This document shows positions 10,484 through 19,403 of a stretch of DNA of 64,000 bases, one piece after another. The notes beneath the pieces are model-generated. The model was not told the DNA's origin, ran no database searches, and was given only the letters and a program-made list of their open reading frames with translations. Each line of letters opens with the position of its first letter. Positions within the stretch are counted from its first letter, which is position 1. The position numbers and the translations under genes are program-made. The DNA lies in assembly GCF_001425625.1 (NCBI RefSeq), contig NZ_LMCP01000002.1, positions 186,001 to 250,000 of the forward strand. The letters are read 5' to 3'. The DNA is from Mesorhizobium sp. Root102 (lineage in GTDB: Bacteria; Pseudomonadota; Alphaproteobacteria; Rhizobiales; Rhizobiaceae).

Positions 10484-11959
10484 TCAGTCGGCCAACACTG
10501 GAGCTTCTGGACGGCCGCGCAGCGGCTTTTCCGGCATCATCACGAGCGCGACGAGCGCCATGACCAGCATCGCGGCCGCGGCAAAGAAGATCATCGCGAA
10601 TGCCAGTGCCTCGACGGTGGTGCTGGTCGCCTGGGTGCCTTCTCCGGCAAGCGGCAGGCCGTAGCCGAGCGCGACCGCACCAAGGATGGCGACGCCAAGC
10701 GCGCTGCCCAAAGAGCGAAGGAAGGTCAATACGCCGGTGGCGACGCCCAGATGGGCCTGATCGACGGCATTCTGAACCGACACGGTGGCAACCGGAAATG
10801 TCGTGCCGCTGCCCAGGCCGATGCAGGTCGTCAGAATCTCGACGATCAGCAGCGAAGCATGTCCCGCCACAAGGCTGAGTATGCCGAGGCACAGGATGGC
10901 GAAGGTCACCCCTATCATCGCGATCCGCTTGTAGTGAACGAACCGGGAAATCGTGCGGCCGCTGAATGTCGCGCCCGCAACGGTACCGAGCATGAGCCCA
11001 AGCATGGCGGTTCCCGATTCACTGGCCGAAAGCCCGAGGATGGACTGCAAGTAGACCGGCAGGTAGACCGCGAGCCCGATATTGGCGGCCTGCAGCAGGA
11101 ACAATGACAACGTGCCGGCAAGGACGATCGGGTTGCCAAGCACTTCGAGCGAGATCAGCGGTTCGGCCGCGCGCAGCAGCCGCAACGCAAAGGCGCTCCA
11201 GATGACCGCTGAACAGGCGAGCAGCCCGAAGATTTCGCGTGACAGCCATGGATATTCGCTGCCACCCCAGTTCAACGCCAGCAACAGCAAGGCGGTGGCC
11301 GCGACGAGCAGCAACGCACCGAGGCCGTCGATGCGATGGTGTTTTGCAGCGATCGGCAGCTTTCTCAGCGGCTTGTTGATGATGGCCATGGCGAAGAGAC
11401 CAAGCGGAATGTTGATCCAGAAGATCAGCGACCAGTGGAGATGCTCGGCGAAGGTGCCGCCCAAAAGCGGGCCTGCGATGCTGGCGACCGCCCAGGTTCC
11501 CGCGATCCAGGCCGAGTAGCGCGCGCGCTCGCGCGGCGGCACGAGGTCACCGATCACGGTCTGTGCCAGCGCAAACAGGCCGCCGCCACCGGCGCCCTGA
11601 ATCGCGCGGCCGACGATCAGGATCAGCATGTTAGGCGCCATGGCGCTAACCAGGGAACCGGCAAGGAAGATGAGAATTGCGGCGTAAATCGTTGGCCGGC
11701 GACCATAAACGTCCGATATCTTGCCATAGAGCGGCGCCATCGCGGTGGCGGTCAACAGGTAGCCGGTCACGATCCAGGGCAGATATTCAGCATGGCCGAG
11801 CAGGCGAGCCATGGTCGGCATCGCTGGCGCGACGATGGTCTGGTCAAGCGCGGCCAGGAGCATTGACAAGAGTACGCCACCGATGATGGCGTTCTTTTCG
11901 CTTTCGCTGAGAGGCGCGTCGGTCTTCACCACGGTCTGACTATCGACAGCCTGGTCCAT
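10484..11959 (-). CDS. MFS drug-efflux transporter, DHA2 (14-helix) family
   Basis: A 491-residue inner-membrane proton antiporter. The N-terminus has LAALDQTIVAPAMPT, the usual first-helix motif of EmrB/QacA-type pumps; motif A is GKISDVYGRRP in the loop after helix 2 and motif C is SIAGPLLGG. Hydrophobic segments are enough for 14 helices. Members of DHA2 export toxic organic compounds; the substrate cannot be read from sequence. No membrane-fusion partner (EmrA type) is adjacent. A palindrome at 12066-12083, about 110-125 bp upstream of the start, could be a repressor site. Confidence 0.85.
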   Translation of the reverse strand: MDQAVDSQTVVKTDAPLSESEKNAIIGGVLLSMLLAALDQTIVAPAMPTMARLLGHAEYLPWIVTGYLLTATAMAPLYGKISDVYGRRPTIYAAILIFLAGSLVSAMAPNMLILIVGRAIQGAGGGGLFALAQTVIGDLVPPRERARYSAWIAGTWAVASIAGPLLGGTFAEHLHWSLIFWINIPLGLFAMAIINKPLRKLPIAAKHHRIDGLGALLLVAATALLLLALNWGGSEYPWLSREIFGLLACSAVIWSAFALRLLRAAEPLISLEVLGNPIVLAGTLSLFLLQAANIGLAVYLPVYLQSILGLSASESGTAMLGLMLGTVAGATFSGRTISRFVHYKRIAMIGVTFAILCLGILSLVAGHASLLIVEILTTCIGLGSGTTFPVATVSVQNAVDQAHLGVATGVLTFLRSLGSALGVAILGAVALGYGLPLAGEGTQATSTTVEALAFAMIFFAAAAMLVMALVALVMMPEKPLRGRPEAPVLAD

Positions 11960-12065
11960 GATCGTTCATCCGTAAGCTTGCGATTTGACCGGCGCTGTTC
12001 AGCCGTTCCGGTCCTTTGACCGTCTTGATCGCATTGGCGTTTTGAACTCGCGCTGGCGAGCCTGA

Positions 12066-12083
12066 TATATGTCGTCCCATATA
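12066..12083. promoter_or_regulatory. Palindromic operator candidate upstream of the MFS pump
   Basis: A perfect inverted repeat, TATATG-TCGTCC-CATATA, in the gap between the MFS gene and the DUF922 gene. Its spacing and symmetry suit a dimeric TetR- or MarR-type repressor, but no such regulator gene is nearby, so the function is a guess. Confidence 0.35.
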
Positions 12084-12165
12084 GGCCGATTTCGACAGGG
12101 GCTCGAAAGTTTTTCAAAGCTGGCACTACGCTTCGGCGAATTTGGCTTCGTCAGTTCGAGTGCGT

Positions 12166-12807
12166 TCAGGCCGGTGGCCGTTGGCCGCTGCCGATGCGCT
12201 CCATCCGGTAGCGCAGCAGCCTCAGGATGCGGCTTTCGAAATTGGCGCTTTCGACACGGTCGAACTGGATCTGGGCCCGGTCGTGCTTGGCAAGAACGGC
12301 CGCGGTGATTGCGGCGGCTTTGGCTTTGGCGGCGTCGCAGTTTTTTTGCGGGTAGGTGGCCTTCAGGGCCTTCTCGAGTTCGCCGCCATGGTTCTTGGCG
12401 ATCTCGACATGGCGCTCCTCATGGCGCTTGATGTCGGCGGACAGCGTATCCCAGAACAACTTGACATCGGCATCGGCCTTGCGCGGGCGGCGCCACTCGG
12501 GAAGGATCACCTTCACCTTGACGGTCACCACAGCGTCGGCGATCCGGCAGGAGTTCGATGTCTGCGCATAGCTGATACGGGTGGTGAAGGCCATCTGGGT
12601 GGCGCCCGGGTGTCGCGCGCCCGTGCTTTTCACCTCCGGTCCGCGTTTGGAAAGCTGTGCCTCGATGTCTTCCAGCGTACTGCCGCCAATAGCGAAGTAG
12701 CTGTACGTCTTGACGAGATTGGCCGCACCCGCCGGGAGCGGGGTCACGGCGAGCAGCAGCGCGCAAGCCAAGGATTGTTTCATGCCAGGCATGGATCGTT
12801 TCATCAT
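12166..12807 (-). CDS. DUF922-family exported protein, predicted zinc protease-like
   Basis: A 213-residue secreted protein. The start at 12807 (MMKRSMPGMKQS) gives a signal peptide with probable cleavage after AGA/AA; GAAGAGG lies eight bases upstream. The open frame continues to 12891 but would put extra residues before the signal. The central motif RHEERHVE, with the HExxH arrangement HEERH, is the hallmark of DUF922, a family predicted to be Zn-dependent peptidases. A YSYFAIGG segment at the mature N-terminus and a C-terminal Ala/Lys-rich helix are also usual. It is transcribed away from folP. Activity is inferred only from the motif. Confidence 0.75.
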   Translation of the reverse strand: MMKRSMPGMKQSLACALLLAVTPLPAGAANLVKTYSYFAIGGSTLEDIEAQLSKRGPEVKSTGARHPGATQMAFTTRISYAQTSNSCRIADAVVTVKVKVILPEWRRPRKADADVKLFWDTLSADIKRHEERHVEIAKNHGGELEKALKATYPQKNCDAAKAKAAAITAAVLAKHDRAQIQFDRVESANFESRILRLLRYRMERIGSGQRPPA

Positions 12808-12890
12808 GTTGCCTCTTCGACCACCTTGCGTTACGGCCGTTGCCGGCGCAACGGAATTGATCCGCCAGGGATCACACATGGTGACGAGCA

Positions 12891-13742
12891 ATGACGGCTA
12901 GGCGATGGCAGTTGGCGCATGGACGCCATCTCGACCTTGGCGGCAAGGCCGTGGTTGTCGGCATCCTCAATGTCACGCCCGACAGCTTTTCCGACGGCGG
13001 CCTGTTCGACGCCGCCGAAAAAGCGCTGGTCCAGGCACGGCGCATGATCGGGGAAGGGGCGCTGGCCGTCGATGTCGGCGGAGAATCGACCCGCCCAGGT
13101 GCTGCCGCGGTGTCGGCCAGCCAGGAACAGGCCCGCATCCTGCCGGTGATCGAAGCGCTGGCGAGCACCAAGGAGGTGCTGATTTCGGTCGACACCTATC
13201 GCGCCGACACCGCCCGGCTTGCGGTTGCCGCCGGCGCGCATATCGTCAACGATGTCTGGGGCTTGCAGCGCGAACCCGACATTGCGCGTGTCGCGGCCGA
13301 TACCGGCGCCGGGCTTGTCATCATGCATACGGGGCGAGATCGCCAGAAGCTGCCGGACGTGATTGCCGATCAGCTGGCGTTCCTGCGGAAATCGCTCGAA
13401 ATCGCCCACCAGAACGGCGTTGCCGACGATCATATCGTGCTCGATCCCGGATTCGGCTTCGCCAAGGAGACGGCGGAGGAAAATCTCGACCTGATGGCGC
13501 GCTTTTCGGAGCTGCATACGCTCGGCTTGCCGCTGATGGCTGGAACGTCTCGAAAACGCTTCATCGGCACGGTCACGGGTCGCGATGCGGCCGACAGAGG
13601 TGTTGGAACAGCGGCGACCAGCGTCATCTTGCGGCTCAAGGGCGCCGATCTGTTTCGCGTCCACGATGTCGCATTCAACGTGGACGCATTGGCACTCGCG
13701 GATGCTATGCTGGCACGTCAAACCGACCGGGCGAGAAACTGA
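12891..13742 (+). CDS. folP: Dihydropteroate synthase
   Basis: Condenses p-aminobenzoate with hydroxymethyl-dihydropterin pyrophosphate to form dihydropteroate in folate synthesis, in the cytosol. The 283-residue product has the family signatures GILNVTPDSFSDGG near residue 24 and VDVGGESTRPGA near 62, with DVWG (HIVNDVWGLQ) and DPGFGFAK further on and the C-terminal RVHDVAFNVDA. Length is normal. It is the first gene of folP-folB-folK: folB starts 3 bp after its stop, so the three are likely co-transcribed. Sulfonamides target this enzyme; no unusual residue is obvious. Confidence 0.96.
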   Translation: MTARRWQLAHGRHLDLGGKAVVVGILNVTPDSFSDGGLFDAAEKALVQARRMIGEGALAVDVGGESTRPGAAAVSASQEQARILPVIEALASTKEVLISVDTYRADTARLAVAAGAHIVNDVWGLQREPDIARVAADTGAGLVIMHTGRDRQKLPDVIADQLAFLRKSLEIAHQNGVADDHIVLDPGFGFAKETAEENLDLMARFSELHTLGLPLMAGTSRKRFIGTVTGRDAADRGVGTAATSVILRLKGADLFRVHDVAFNVDALALADAMLARQTDRARN

Positions 13743-13745
13743 GCG

Positions 13746-14105
13746 ATGTATGTCATCCGTATGAAGAACTGCGCTTTCTTTGCCCGGCATGGCGTGCTGG
13801 ACGAGGAGGAGAGGCTCGGCCAGCGCTTCTACGTCGATGCCGCTCTCACCGTTGATCCCGGCCGGGCGCTTGTCGAGGATTCCATCGAGGATACCGTCAA
13901 CTACGGCATTGCGTTCACGGTGATCGAAAAGATCATCACCGGGCAGCGCCGTTTTCTGATCGAGTCCCTGGCGCTCGAAGTGGCCCGGGCGCTAACCGCG
14001 CGTTTTCCGCAGATCAAGAAAGCCGAGATCACGGTGCGCAAGCCGAATGCCCCGGTGCCCGGCGTGCTCGATTACGTCGAGGTGACCGTTGTCTGGCCCG
14101 AATAG
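13746..14105 (+). CDS. folB: Dihydroneopterin aldolase
   Basis: Converts 7,8-dihydroneopterin to 6-hydroxymethyl-dihydropterin and glycolaldehyde. The 119-residue product has FFARHGVLDEEERLGQRF near the N-terminus, containing the active-site Glu, the segment DTVNYGIAF in the middle, and ITVRKPNAPVPG near the C-terminus with the conserved Lys. The length is typical of the octameric aldolases. It sits between folP (3-bp gap) and folK (17-bp overlap). Confidence 0.95.
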   Translation: MYVIRMKNCAFFARHGVLDEEERLGQRFYVDAALTVDPGRALVEDSIEDTVNYGIAFTVIEKIITGQRRFLIESLALEVARALTARFPQIKKAEITVRKPNAPVPGVLDYVEVTVVWPE

Positions 14106-14601
14106 CACGGTCTATCTCAGCCTTGGCGGCAATCTTGGCGACCCGGCGAAATCGATGGGTGCGGCGCTGCGCATGCTGGATGCCGACGCTCATACGCGTA
14201 TCACCGGCGTCTCTTCGCTCTATCGTACGCCGCCCTGGGGCAAGCTCGATCAGCCTGACTTTCTCAACGCGGCTGCGGCAATCTCCACCGGACTTGCACC
14301 GCGCGCCTTGCTCGACCTCTGCCTCGATGCCGAACGCAAGCTGAAGCGGGTGCGCGAGGAGCGCTGGGGGCCGCGACTGATCGACATCGACATTCTGGTG
14401 TTCGGCGACCGCGTCATTCACGAGACCGGGCTGGAGGTGCCGCATCCGCGCATGCTGGAGCGCGCCTTCGTGCTGGCGCCGCTGGCCGAGATCGCGCCCG
14501 ACCTGGTTGTCGGTGGCCGCAGCATCACGGACCGGCTGGTCTCCGTCGACACGTCCGGCATCGAGCGCTTGTCGTCCGGCCGGGACTGGTGGCTGGCCTG
14601 A
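14089..14601 (+). CDS. folK: 2-amino-4-hydroxy-6-hydroxymethyldihydropteridine pyrophosphokinase (HPPK)
   Basis: Transfers pyrophosphate from ATP to hydroxymethyl-dihydropterin, supplying the substrate for FolP. The 170-residue product has YLSLGGNLGDP at the N-terminus, SSLYRTPPWG, and the HPPK signature RWGPRLIDIDIL near 86 with its metal-binding Asp pair, then VPHPRMLERAFVL. The start is the TTG at 14089, which overlaps folB by 17 bases; no ATG or GTG earlier than the conserved YLSLGG is available. The overlap suggests translational coupling within the fol operon. Confidence 0.94.
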   Translation: MSGPNSTVYLSLGGNLGDPAKSMGAALRMLDADAHTRITGVSSLYRTPPWGKLDQPDFLNAAAAISTGLAPRALLDLCLDAERKLKRVREERWGPRLIDIDILVFGDRVIHETGLEVPHPRMLERAFVLAPLAEIAPDLVVGGRSITDRLVSVDTSGIERLSSGRDWWLA

Positions 14602-14627
14602 TTTCTGGATGAGGCGGCAGCCGAACT

Positions 14628-15173
14628 TCAGCCCGAGAATCCGCCGCCTTCCAGGAACGTTTGCTCCTGCGGCGTGGTTTCGCGGCCAAGCATTTTGTTT
14701 CGGTGCGGAAAACGACCGAAATTCTGAATGATATCACGATGTTCGACAGCATACTTGAGATAGGGTTCGGCCCTGGCCCGCGTCAGCTCGACCGAAATGT
14801 CCTGGTCGGCGAGCAGTTCGGAATGCTCGTATGGCAGGTAGAGGAAGACGCGGATTTCTTCCTCGAGCGCCAGATCATGGCCGGCCGCGATCGCCTTGGC
14901 GGCAAAATATCTAGCGAGCGGGTCGGTCGCGTACATGTGGCCGGTGCCGCGAAAGCAGTTGCGCGGGAACTGGTCGAGCAGGATCATCAGCGCCAGCGCA
15001 CCTTCGGCATGCTCCAGCCAGCCGTCGCATTCACGCCGCGCAGCGGCGTAGTGCAGATCGAGAAAGCGCTCGCGGAAGTCGGCATCGAATGCCTCGTTCT
15101 TCTCGAACCAGGCATCCTCGCCGGCATCGCGCCAGAATTTGGTGACCGACAGGGCTCTGCTGTCCAATTCCAT
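14628..15173 (-). CDS. DUF924 family protein
   Basis: A 181-residue cytosolic protein with no signal or membrane segment. Recognisable family features are VTKFWRDAGEDAWF at the N-terminus, LALMILLDQFPRNCFRGT in the middle and YLPYEHSE in the second half; these belong to DUF924, a helical tetratricopeptide-like fold of unknown function. It converges on folK with 26 bp between stops and lies 14 bp downstream of the Kef-type antiporter gene on the same strand, so it may share its transcript. Confidence 0.85.
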   Translation of the reverse strand: MELDSRALSVTKFWRDAGEDAWFEKNEAFDADFRERFLDLHYAAARRECDGWLEHAEGALALMILLDQFPRNCFRGTGHMYATDPLARYFAAKAIAAGHDLALEEEIRVFLYLPYEHSELLADQDISVELTRARAEPYLKYAVEHRDIIQNFGRFPHRNKMLGRETTPQEQTFLEGGGFSG

Positions 15174-15187
15174 GCCTGATTCCTTGC

Positions 15188-17023
15188 TCAGTCGGCGGGT
15201 TCGGATTTGTGCAGCACGCCCGCGGTCTCTTCGTTGAGCGCCTGACCAGGGCGGCGCGGCGTGGAGAGCGGTGTCGGAATCGGCGTGCCGATATTGCCCC
15301 TCAGGAAGCGCTGTCCGGCGCGAATGCCTTCGGCGAGCTGGGTTTCGAAGCGGTCGGTGTCGCGGCGTCTGACGTCTTCGATCGTTTCAGCCACGTCTTC
15401 GGGATCGACACCCAGCGATTCCAGGGCCGAGCCGCCGAAAACAAGGGCAGATTCGAAGGTTTCACGCAGTTGGTAATCAACGCCGGCGCGAATGAGCTGC
15501 AGCGCGGTACCACGATCGAAAGCGCGTGCCAGCACGGTGAGCAAAGGAAACTCAGCCTTGACGAGTTCCGCGATGCGGACGGCGGCATCGGCCTTGTCGA
15601 CGCAGATCAGCACGGCGCGCGCCCGGCCGGCGCCGGCGGCATGCAGGATATCGAGCCGCGTGCCATCGCCATAGTAGACCTTGAAGCCGAAATCGGCCGC
15701 CGCCTGGATCATTTCGACATCATTGTCGATGATCGAGACGTCGATGCCGCGCAACAGCAGCGGCTGGCTGGCGATCTGGCCGAAGCGGCCGAAACCGATG
15801 ACCAGCACGCTACCGGTCAGGCCATCGGCGACATCGACGCCGTCGAGCGACTGCTCGTCGCGCGGCGTCAGATAGCGCAACGCGATGATCGCCAGTGGCG
15901 TCAGTACCATGGAGATGATCACGATCGCCGTGAGCGTCGCGTTGGCGTTGCCGTCGATGATGCCGACCGCCGCGGCCGCCGAATAAAGGACAAAGGCGAA
16001 TTCGCCGCCCTGCGCCATGAAGACCGCGCGCTCCAGTGCTTCGCGGTGGCCGGTTTTCAGGATGCGGGCGACGATGTAGATGCCGAACGCCTTCATCACC
16101 ATGTAGGCGACGACATAGATGGCGATCAGCCGCCAGTTCTCGACCACCACATGCAGGTCGAGCGACATGCCGACGGCAAGGAAGAACAGGCCGAGCAGGA
16201 TGCCGCGGAAAGGTTCGATGTCGGCTTCGAGCTGATGGCGGAAGGTCGATTCGGACAGCAGCACGCCGGCCAGGAATGCGCCCATCGCCATCGACAAGCC
16301 GCTGAGCTGCATGGCGAGCGCAGATCCGAGAACGACCAGAAGTGCTGCCGCCGTCATCACCTCGCGGGCACGGGCATCCGCCAGGATGCGGAAGAACGGA
16401 TTAAGCAGATACCGGCCGGCCACCACCAGGCCGACGATCGCGGCGAGGCCGATGCCAACCTCGGTCAGCCGCTCCGAAAGGCTGGTGTCAGCGCCACCGG
16501 GCGCCAGGAACGCGATCAGGGCCAGCAGCGGCACGATTGCCAGGTCCTCAAGCAGCAGCACCGACACGATGCGCTGGCCTTTTGGCGCAGCGATTTCGCC
16601 GCGTTCCTCGAGAAGCTGCATGACGATCGCGGTCGAGGTCAGCACGAAGCCGGCGCCGGCGACGAAGGATTGCGCGATTGGAAACCCTCCCGCCACGCCG
16701 ACACCGGTCAGCAGCAGCGCGCAGACGCCGACCTGCAGCGCGCCGAGGCCAAAGATCTCGCTGCGCAGGCTCCACAGCCGCGACGGCTGCATTTCCAGCC
16801 CGATGATGAAGAGGAACATCACCACGCCGAGCTCGGCGACATGAAGAATGGCTTCCGATTCGGAAAAGACGCGGAGGCCGAAAGGGCCGATGACCACGCC
16901 TGCGGCCAGATAGCCGAGGATCGAGCCGAGGCCCATCCGCTTGAAGATCGGAACGGCGACGACGCCGGCCGCAAGCAGCGCCACCACTTGAACCAGATCG
17001 CTGCTCGATGCCTCTACCGCCAT
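15188..17023 (-). CDS. CPA2 monovalent cation:proton antiporter with RCK domain (KefB/KefC-like)
   Basis: A 611-residue inner-membrane protein. The start at 17023 (MAVEASSSDLVQVV) places the first helix at the N-terminus, as in the family; the open frame extends to 17188 with non-conserved residues. About 13 hydrophobic helices fill residues 1-390, followed by a cytosolic RCK/TrkA-N nucleotide-binding domain from about 400 (VLVIGFGRFGQIAS, then the acidic YYGDGTRLDILHAAG loop). Such proteins exchange K+ or Na+ for H+ and are gated through the RCK domain. No KefF/KefG-like oxidoreductase is adjacent, so glutathione gating cannot be claimed. It is divergent from the small exported protein at 17271. 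Confidence 0.9.
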   Translation of the reverse strand: MAVEASSSDLVQVVALLAAGVVAVPIFKRMGLGSILGYLAAGVVIGPFGLRVFSESEAILHVAELGVVMFLFIIGLEMQPSRLWSLRSEIFGLGALQVGVCALLLTGVGVAGGFPIAQSFVAGAGFVLTSTAIVMQLLEERGEIAAPKGQRIVSVLLLEDLAIVPLLALIAFLAPGGADTSLSERLTEVGIGLAAIVGLVVAGRYLLNPFFRILADARAREVMTAAALLVVLGSALAMQLSGLSMAMGAFLAGVLLSESTFRHQLEADIEPFRGILLGLFFLAVGMSLDLHVVVENWRLIAIYVVAYMVMKAFGIYIVARILKTGHREALERAVFMAQGGEFAFVLYSAAAAVGIIDGNANATLTAIVIISMVLTPLAIIALRYLTPRDEQSLDGVDVADGLTGSVLVIGFGRFGQIASQPLLLRGIDVSIIDNDVEMIQAAADFGFKVYYGDGTRLDILHAAGAGRARAVLICVDKADAAVRIAELVKAEFPLLTVLARAFDRGTALQLIRAGVDYQLRETFESALVFGGSALESLGVDPEDVAETIEDVRRRDTDRFETQLAEGIRAGQRFLRGNIGTPIPTPLSTPRRPGQALNEETAGVLHKSEPAD

Positions 17024-17270
17024 GCCGCCATTCCGCTCGTTCGAGGACCGATTCCGATTTTCGGGTTTGTGTGACAAGGGGCGAGGATAGGGGCTTCGGC
17101 GGGCATCGAACAGCCCGAATCCGGATCGCCGGCGATGTTGCAGGCGCGATACACAAGTTGACACCGCGAACACGTTGCATCTTGCCACAATCGAAGGCTA
17201 AGGACGCTCGGCTTCGGCCATTGGAGGGTGAGCGACGATCAAGTTGCGCCCTTTTGAGGAGTTGACTGAC

Positions 17271-17537
17271 ATGAAGAAGTTTTTGTTTGTTGCCGTCGGC
17301 CTGGCGGTGCTTGCCGGTTCGGCTTGCTCGAAGGCACCTGAGTGCACGGCGGAGATCGCGACCAAGAAGGCGCAGGACATGGCAGCCGCGCTGCAGGAAG
17401 CGATCACCAAGGACCCGTCCAAGGCGGCTGATCTGACCGCCAAGGTCCAGGCGGTGACAACCAAGTATCAGGGCGCCACGACGTTGGCCGACGCCTGCAA
17501 GGCCTATGACGAAGTGACGGCCGCGATCAAGGGCTAA
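17271..17537 (+). CDS. Small exported protein of unknown function
   Basis: An 88-residue product starting at the ATG at 17271, with GAGGAG ten bases upstream. It begins with a classic signal sequence (MKKFLFVAVGLAVLAG) ending near GSAC; the Cys after GSA could be lipidated, but the lipobox is poor, so it may be either a lipoprotein or a periplasmic protein. The mature part has two further Cys (in PECTAEI and ADACKAY) about 60 residues apart that could form a disulfide, and is otherwise an Ala/Lys-rich helix. I do not recognise the family. It is followed by a strong terminator and is probably monocistronic. Confidence 0.75.
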   Translation: MKKFLFVAVGLAVLAGSACSKAPECTAEIATKKAQDMAAALQEAITKDPSKAADLTAKVQAVTTKYQGATTLADACKAYDEVTAAIKG

Positions 17538-17563
17538 GCGCCTGATTCTACCGGTTCAAACGA

Positions 17564-17592
17564 GGCGGCGACCGTTGGGTCGCCGCCCTTTT
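17564..17592. terminator. Rho-independent terminator
   Basis: A perfect 9-bp stem, GGCGGCGAC/GTCGCCGCC, with a 6-base loop is followed by CTTTTATTT. It serves the small exported protein gene on the + strand. It lies between convergent genes. Confidence 0.85.
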
Positions 17593-17603
17593 ATTTGAGT
17601 TGT

Positions 17604-18158
17604 TCAGTTCGGCGCGATGGAGCCGACTTCGACGGCGTCGACGCGCTTCAGGCTCATGCCGATCACCGGCACCAACTGGTCGTCGACGCGCACGGCAATG
17701 GTCACCGTCATCGAATTGTCGTCGGGGATGCGAGCCTGCATGACGCCGCGCAACTGGTTGCGGTTGATGGTGAAGACCACCTTGCGGGCATCGACCACGT
17801 TGCCACCGATGATGTCGAGGCCGGAACCGGTCGCGCCACCCATGAAGCTGCCCTTGTAGCCCTCGCGGCCCTTGCGCTCGATCTTGGCCGACATCTGCTG
17901 GGTGAACATGCCGACCCGGCAGCCGCCGTCGAGCGACATGCCGACCTTGCCGCCCGGTGTCGAGCCGGTGAAGCTGCAGTTGAACTTGGTGCCCTTGTAC
18001 TTGCCGGCGACGATTTCGCCGGGACCGATCCATTTCCCTTCGGCCGACTGGAAGAATTGCTTGTCCGGCTCCGCAGCGGAGGCCGCTCCGGCAATGCCGA
18101 CAAATGCTGTGATCACGGTTGCCAAGGGCAGAACGCTGGATAGTATTACACTTTTCAT
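17604..18158 (-). CDS. Periplasmic protein of unknown function
   Basis: A 184-residue exported protein. The start at 18158 (MKSVILSSVLPL) gives a signal peptide cleaved near ASA/AE at about residue 28; the open frame runs to 18278 but those residues are unlike a protein start. The mature part is predicted beta-rich, with alternating Gly and polar residues (KFNCSFTGSTPGGKVGM, GSFMGGATGSGLDIIGG) and two Cys that could pair. I recognise no named domain. It converges on the small exported gene at 17271 and is 135 bp from the ycjF stop upstream. Confidence 0.7.
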   Translation of the reverse strand: MKSVILSSVLPLATVITAFVGIAGAASAAEPDKQFFQSAEGKWIGPGEIVAGKYKGTKFNCSFTGSTPGGKVGMSLDGGCRVGMFTQQMSAKIERKGREGYKGSFMGGATGSGLDIIGGNVVDARKVVFTINRNQLRGVMQARIPDDNSMTVTIAVRVDDQLVPVIGMSLKRVDAVEVGSIAPN

Positions 18159-18293
18159 CGACGACACCCGGCAACAAAGAGGCTGTTTGGAACCCGTCTG
18201 ACCATGAACAAGATTGGTTAATGCTTCGTCACTGCGCGGCCGCCGCAAGGCAGTCCGGTGACAATTCCGAAGGTCCAACCGCTCCAGCCCGGC

Positions 18294-19403
18294 TCACTTG
18301 CCGGACGGGGTTGTTTCACCATCTTTCCTGGTTGCAAACGATGTCAGTGCCGAGAGGAAATCGCCTAGTCCGGGACGCCTCGCGGCGCTGAAGGGCAGGG
18401 GGCGCGCCGTCTCCATCGCCGCGATGCCGATGCGCGCCGTCATCATACCGTTGACGACGCCCTCGCCAAGCTTGGCCGAAAGGCGCGCCGCCAGGCCGTG
18501 GCCGACGATCTGCTGGACGAAACTGTCGCCGACCGCGATCGAGCCGGTAACCGCCAGATGCGCCAGCACGCTGCGCGCCAAGCGGAAGAAGCCCAACGTT
18601 CCCGGCCGTCCGCCATAGAGCTCCGAGAGGCGGCGAATGAGCCGCCCGGCCTCGAACACGACATAGGCAACATCGACAAGCGCGCGCGGGCTAACCGCCG
18701 TCACCAGCGAGACGCGTTTAGCGGCCTCGAGAATCATTATCTTTGCCCTCGCATCGAGGGGGCCTAGAATTTCAGCCTCGGCCAGGCGCACGAGATTGCC
18801 GCCGTCGATGATTTCACCGCGCAGTTCGGCCAGCGCGCGCCGGCCGGCCGCGGTCTCGGGTTTGGCCGCGACAAAGGCCGACAGTTCGTCGACGACCGAT
18901 TGTGCCGCCTTGGGATCGTCACGCGCGATCGCATCGAGTGCCCGCTTCTGCAGTTTTTCGACCTCGGCTAGGCGGGCGATGGCCAGAAATTCGCGAATCA
19001 GGATCACCACAAGCGCCAGCACGGCGATGGCGGCCATGCCCGCGGCCAGCCAGCCCAGCCATTCGGCGCGCGCAAAGAGGTCGCGTATGAGCTGGTCGGT
19101 CCACAGGCCGACAGCCAGCGAAACCAGCACGCCGAAGGCGCCGAAGAAGATGCTGCCGAGCAGCGAGCGTTTTTTGGGGGCGATGGTCGGTGGCGGCTCG
19201 GCGGCGATGATGTCGGGCTCGTCGAAGACGTCGACTTCCGCCGGTATGACCGTCGCGACATCGGTCTTCATCGTGCGGGGTTTGCGCTGGGTGTCTGGCT
19301 GGACACGGGTACCGGCCTGGGCATGGCGCTGCTCAGGGGGCTCCTGTCTCGGTGTGGCTTCCGGCTCGATGCGGAATGCCGCCGGCTTGCGGGGCGCGGT
19401 CAT
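18294..19403 (-). CDS. YcjF family inner-membrane protein (TIGR01620/DUF697)
   Basis: A 369-residue protein with a polar, Pro-rich N-terminal 75 residues, two strong transmembrane segments at roughly 82-105 and 115-138 (LLGSIFFGAFGVLVSLAVG and an Ala/Leu/Ile-rich one), and a C-terminal soluble part with two further weakly hydrophobic stretches, as in YcjF/DUF697. The function is unknown; in E. coli the gene pairs with ycjX in a heat- and envelope-stress-linked operon. The ATG overlaps the stop of ycjX by 4 bases (ATGA), which fixes the start and indicates coupled translation. Confidence 0.88.
   Translation of the reverse strand: MTAPRKPAAFRIEPEATPRQEPPEQRHAQAGTRVQPDTQRKPRTMKTDVATVIPAEVDVFDEPDIIAAEPPPTIAPKKRSLLGSIFFGAFGVLVSLAVGLWTDQLIRDLFARAEWLGWLAAGMAAIAVLALVVILIREFLAIARLAEVEKLQKRALDAIARDDPKAAQSVVDELSAFVAAKPETAAGRRALAELRGEIIDGGNLVRLAEAEILGPLDARAKIMILEAAKRVSLVTAVSPRALVDVAYVVFEAGRLIRRLSELYGGRPGTLGFFRLARSVLAHLAVTGSIAVGDSFVQQIVGHGLAARLSAKLGEGVVNGMMTARIGIAAMETARPLPFSAARRPGLGDFLSALTSFATRKDGETTPSGK

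Noticed and set aside
11926-12126. 66-residue minus-strand frame overlapping the MFS start, possibly a repressor remnant
   Set aside because: No helix-turn-helix pattern and no ribosome-binding site; the overlap with the pump start suggests chance.
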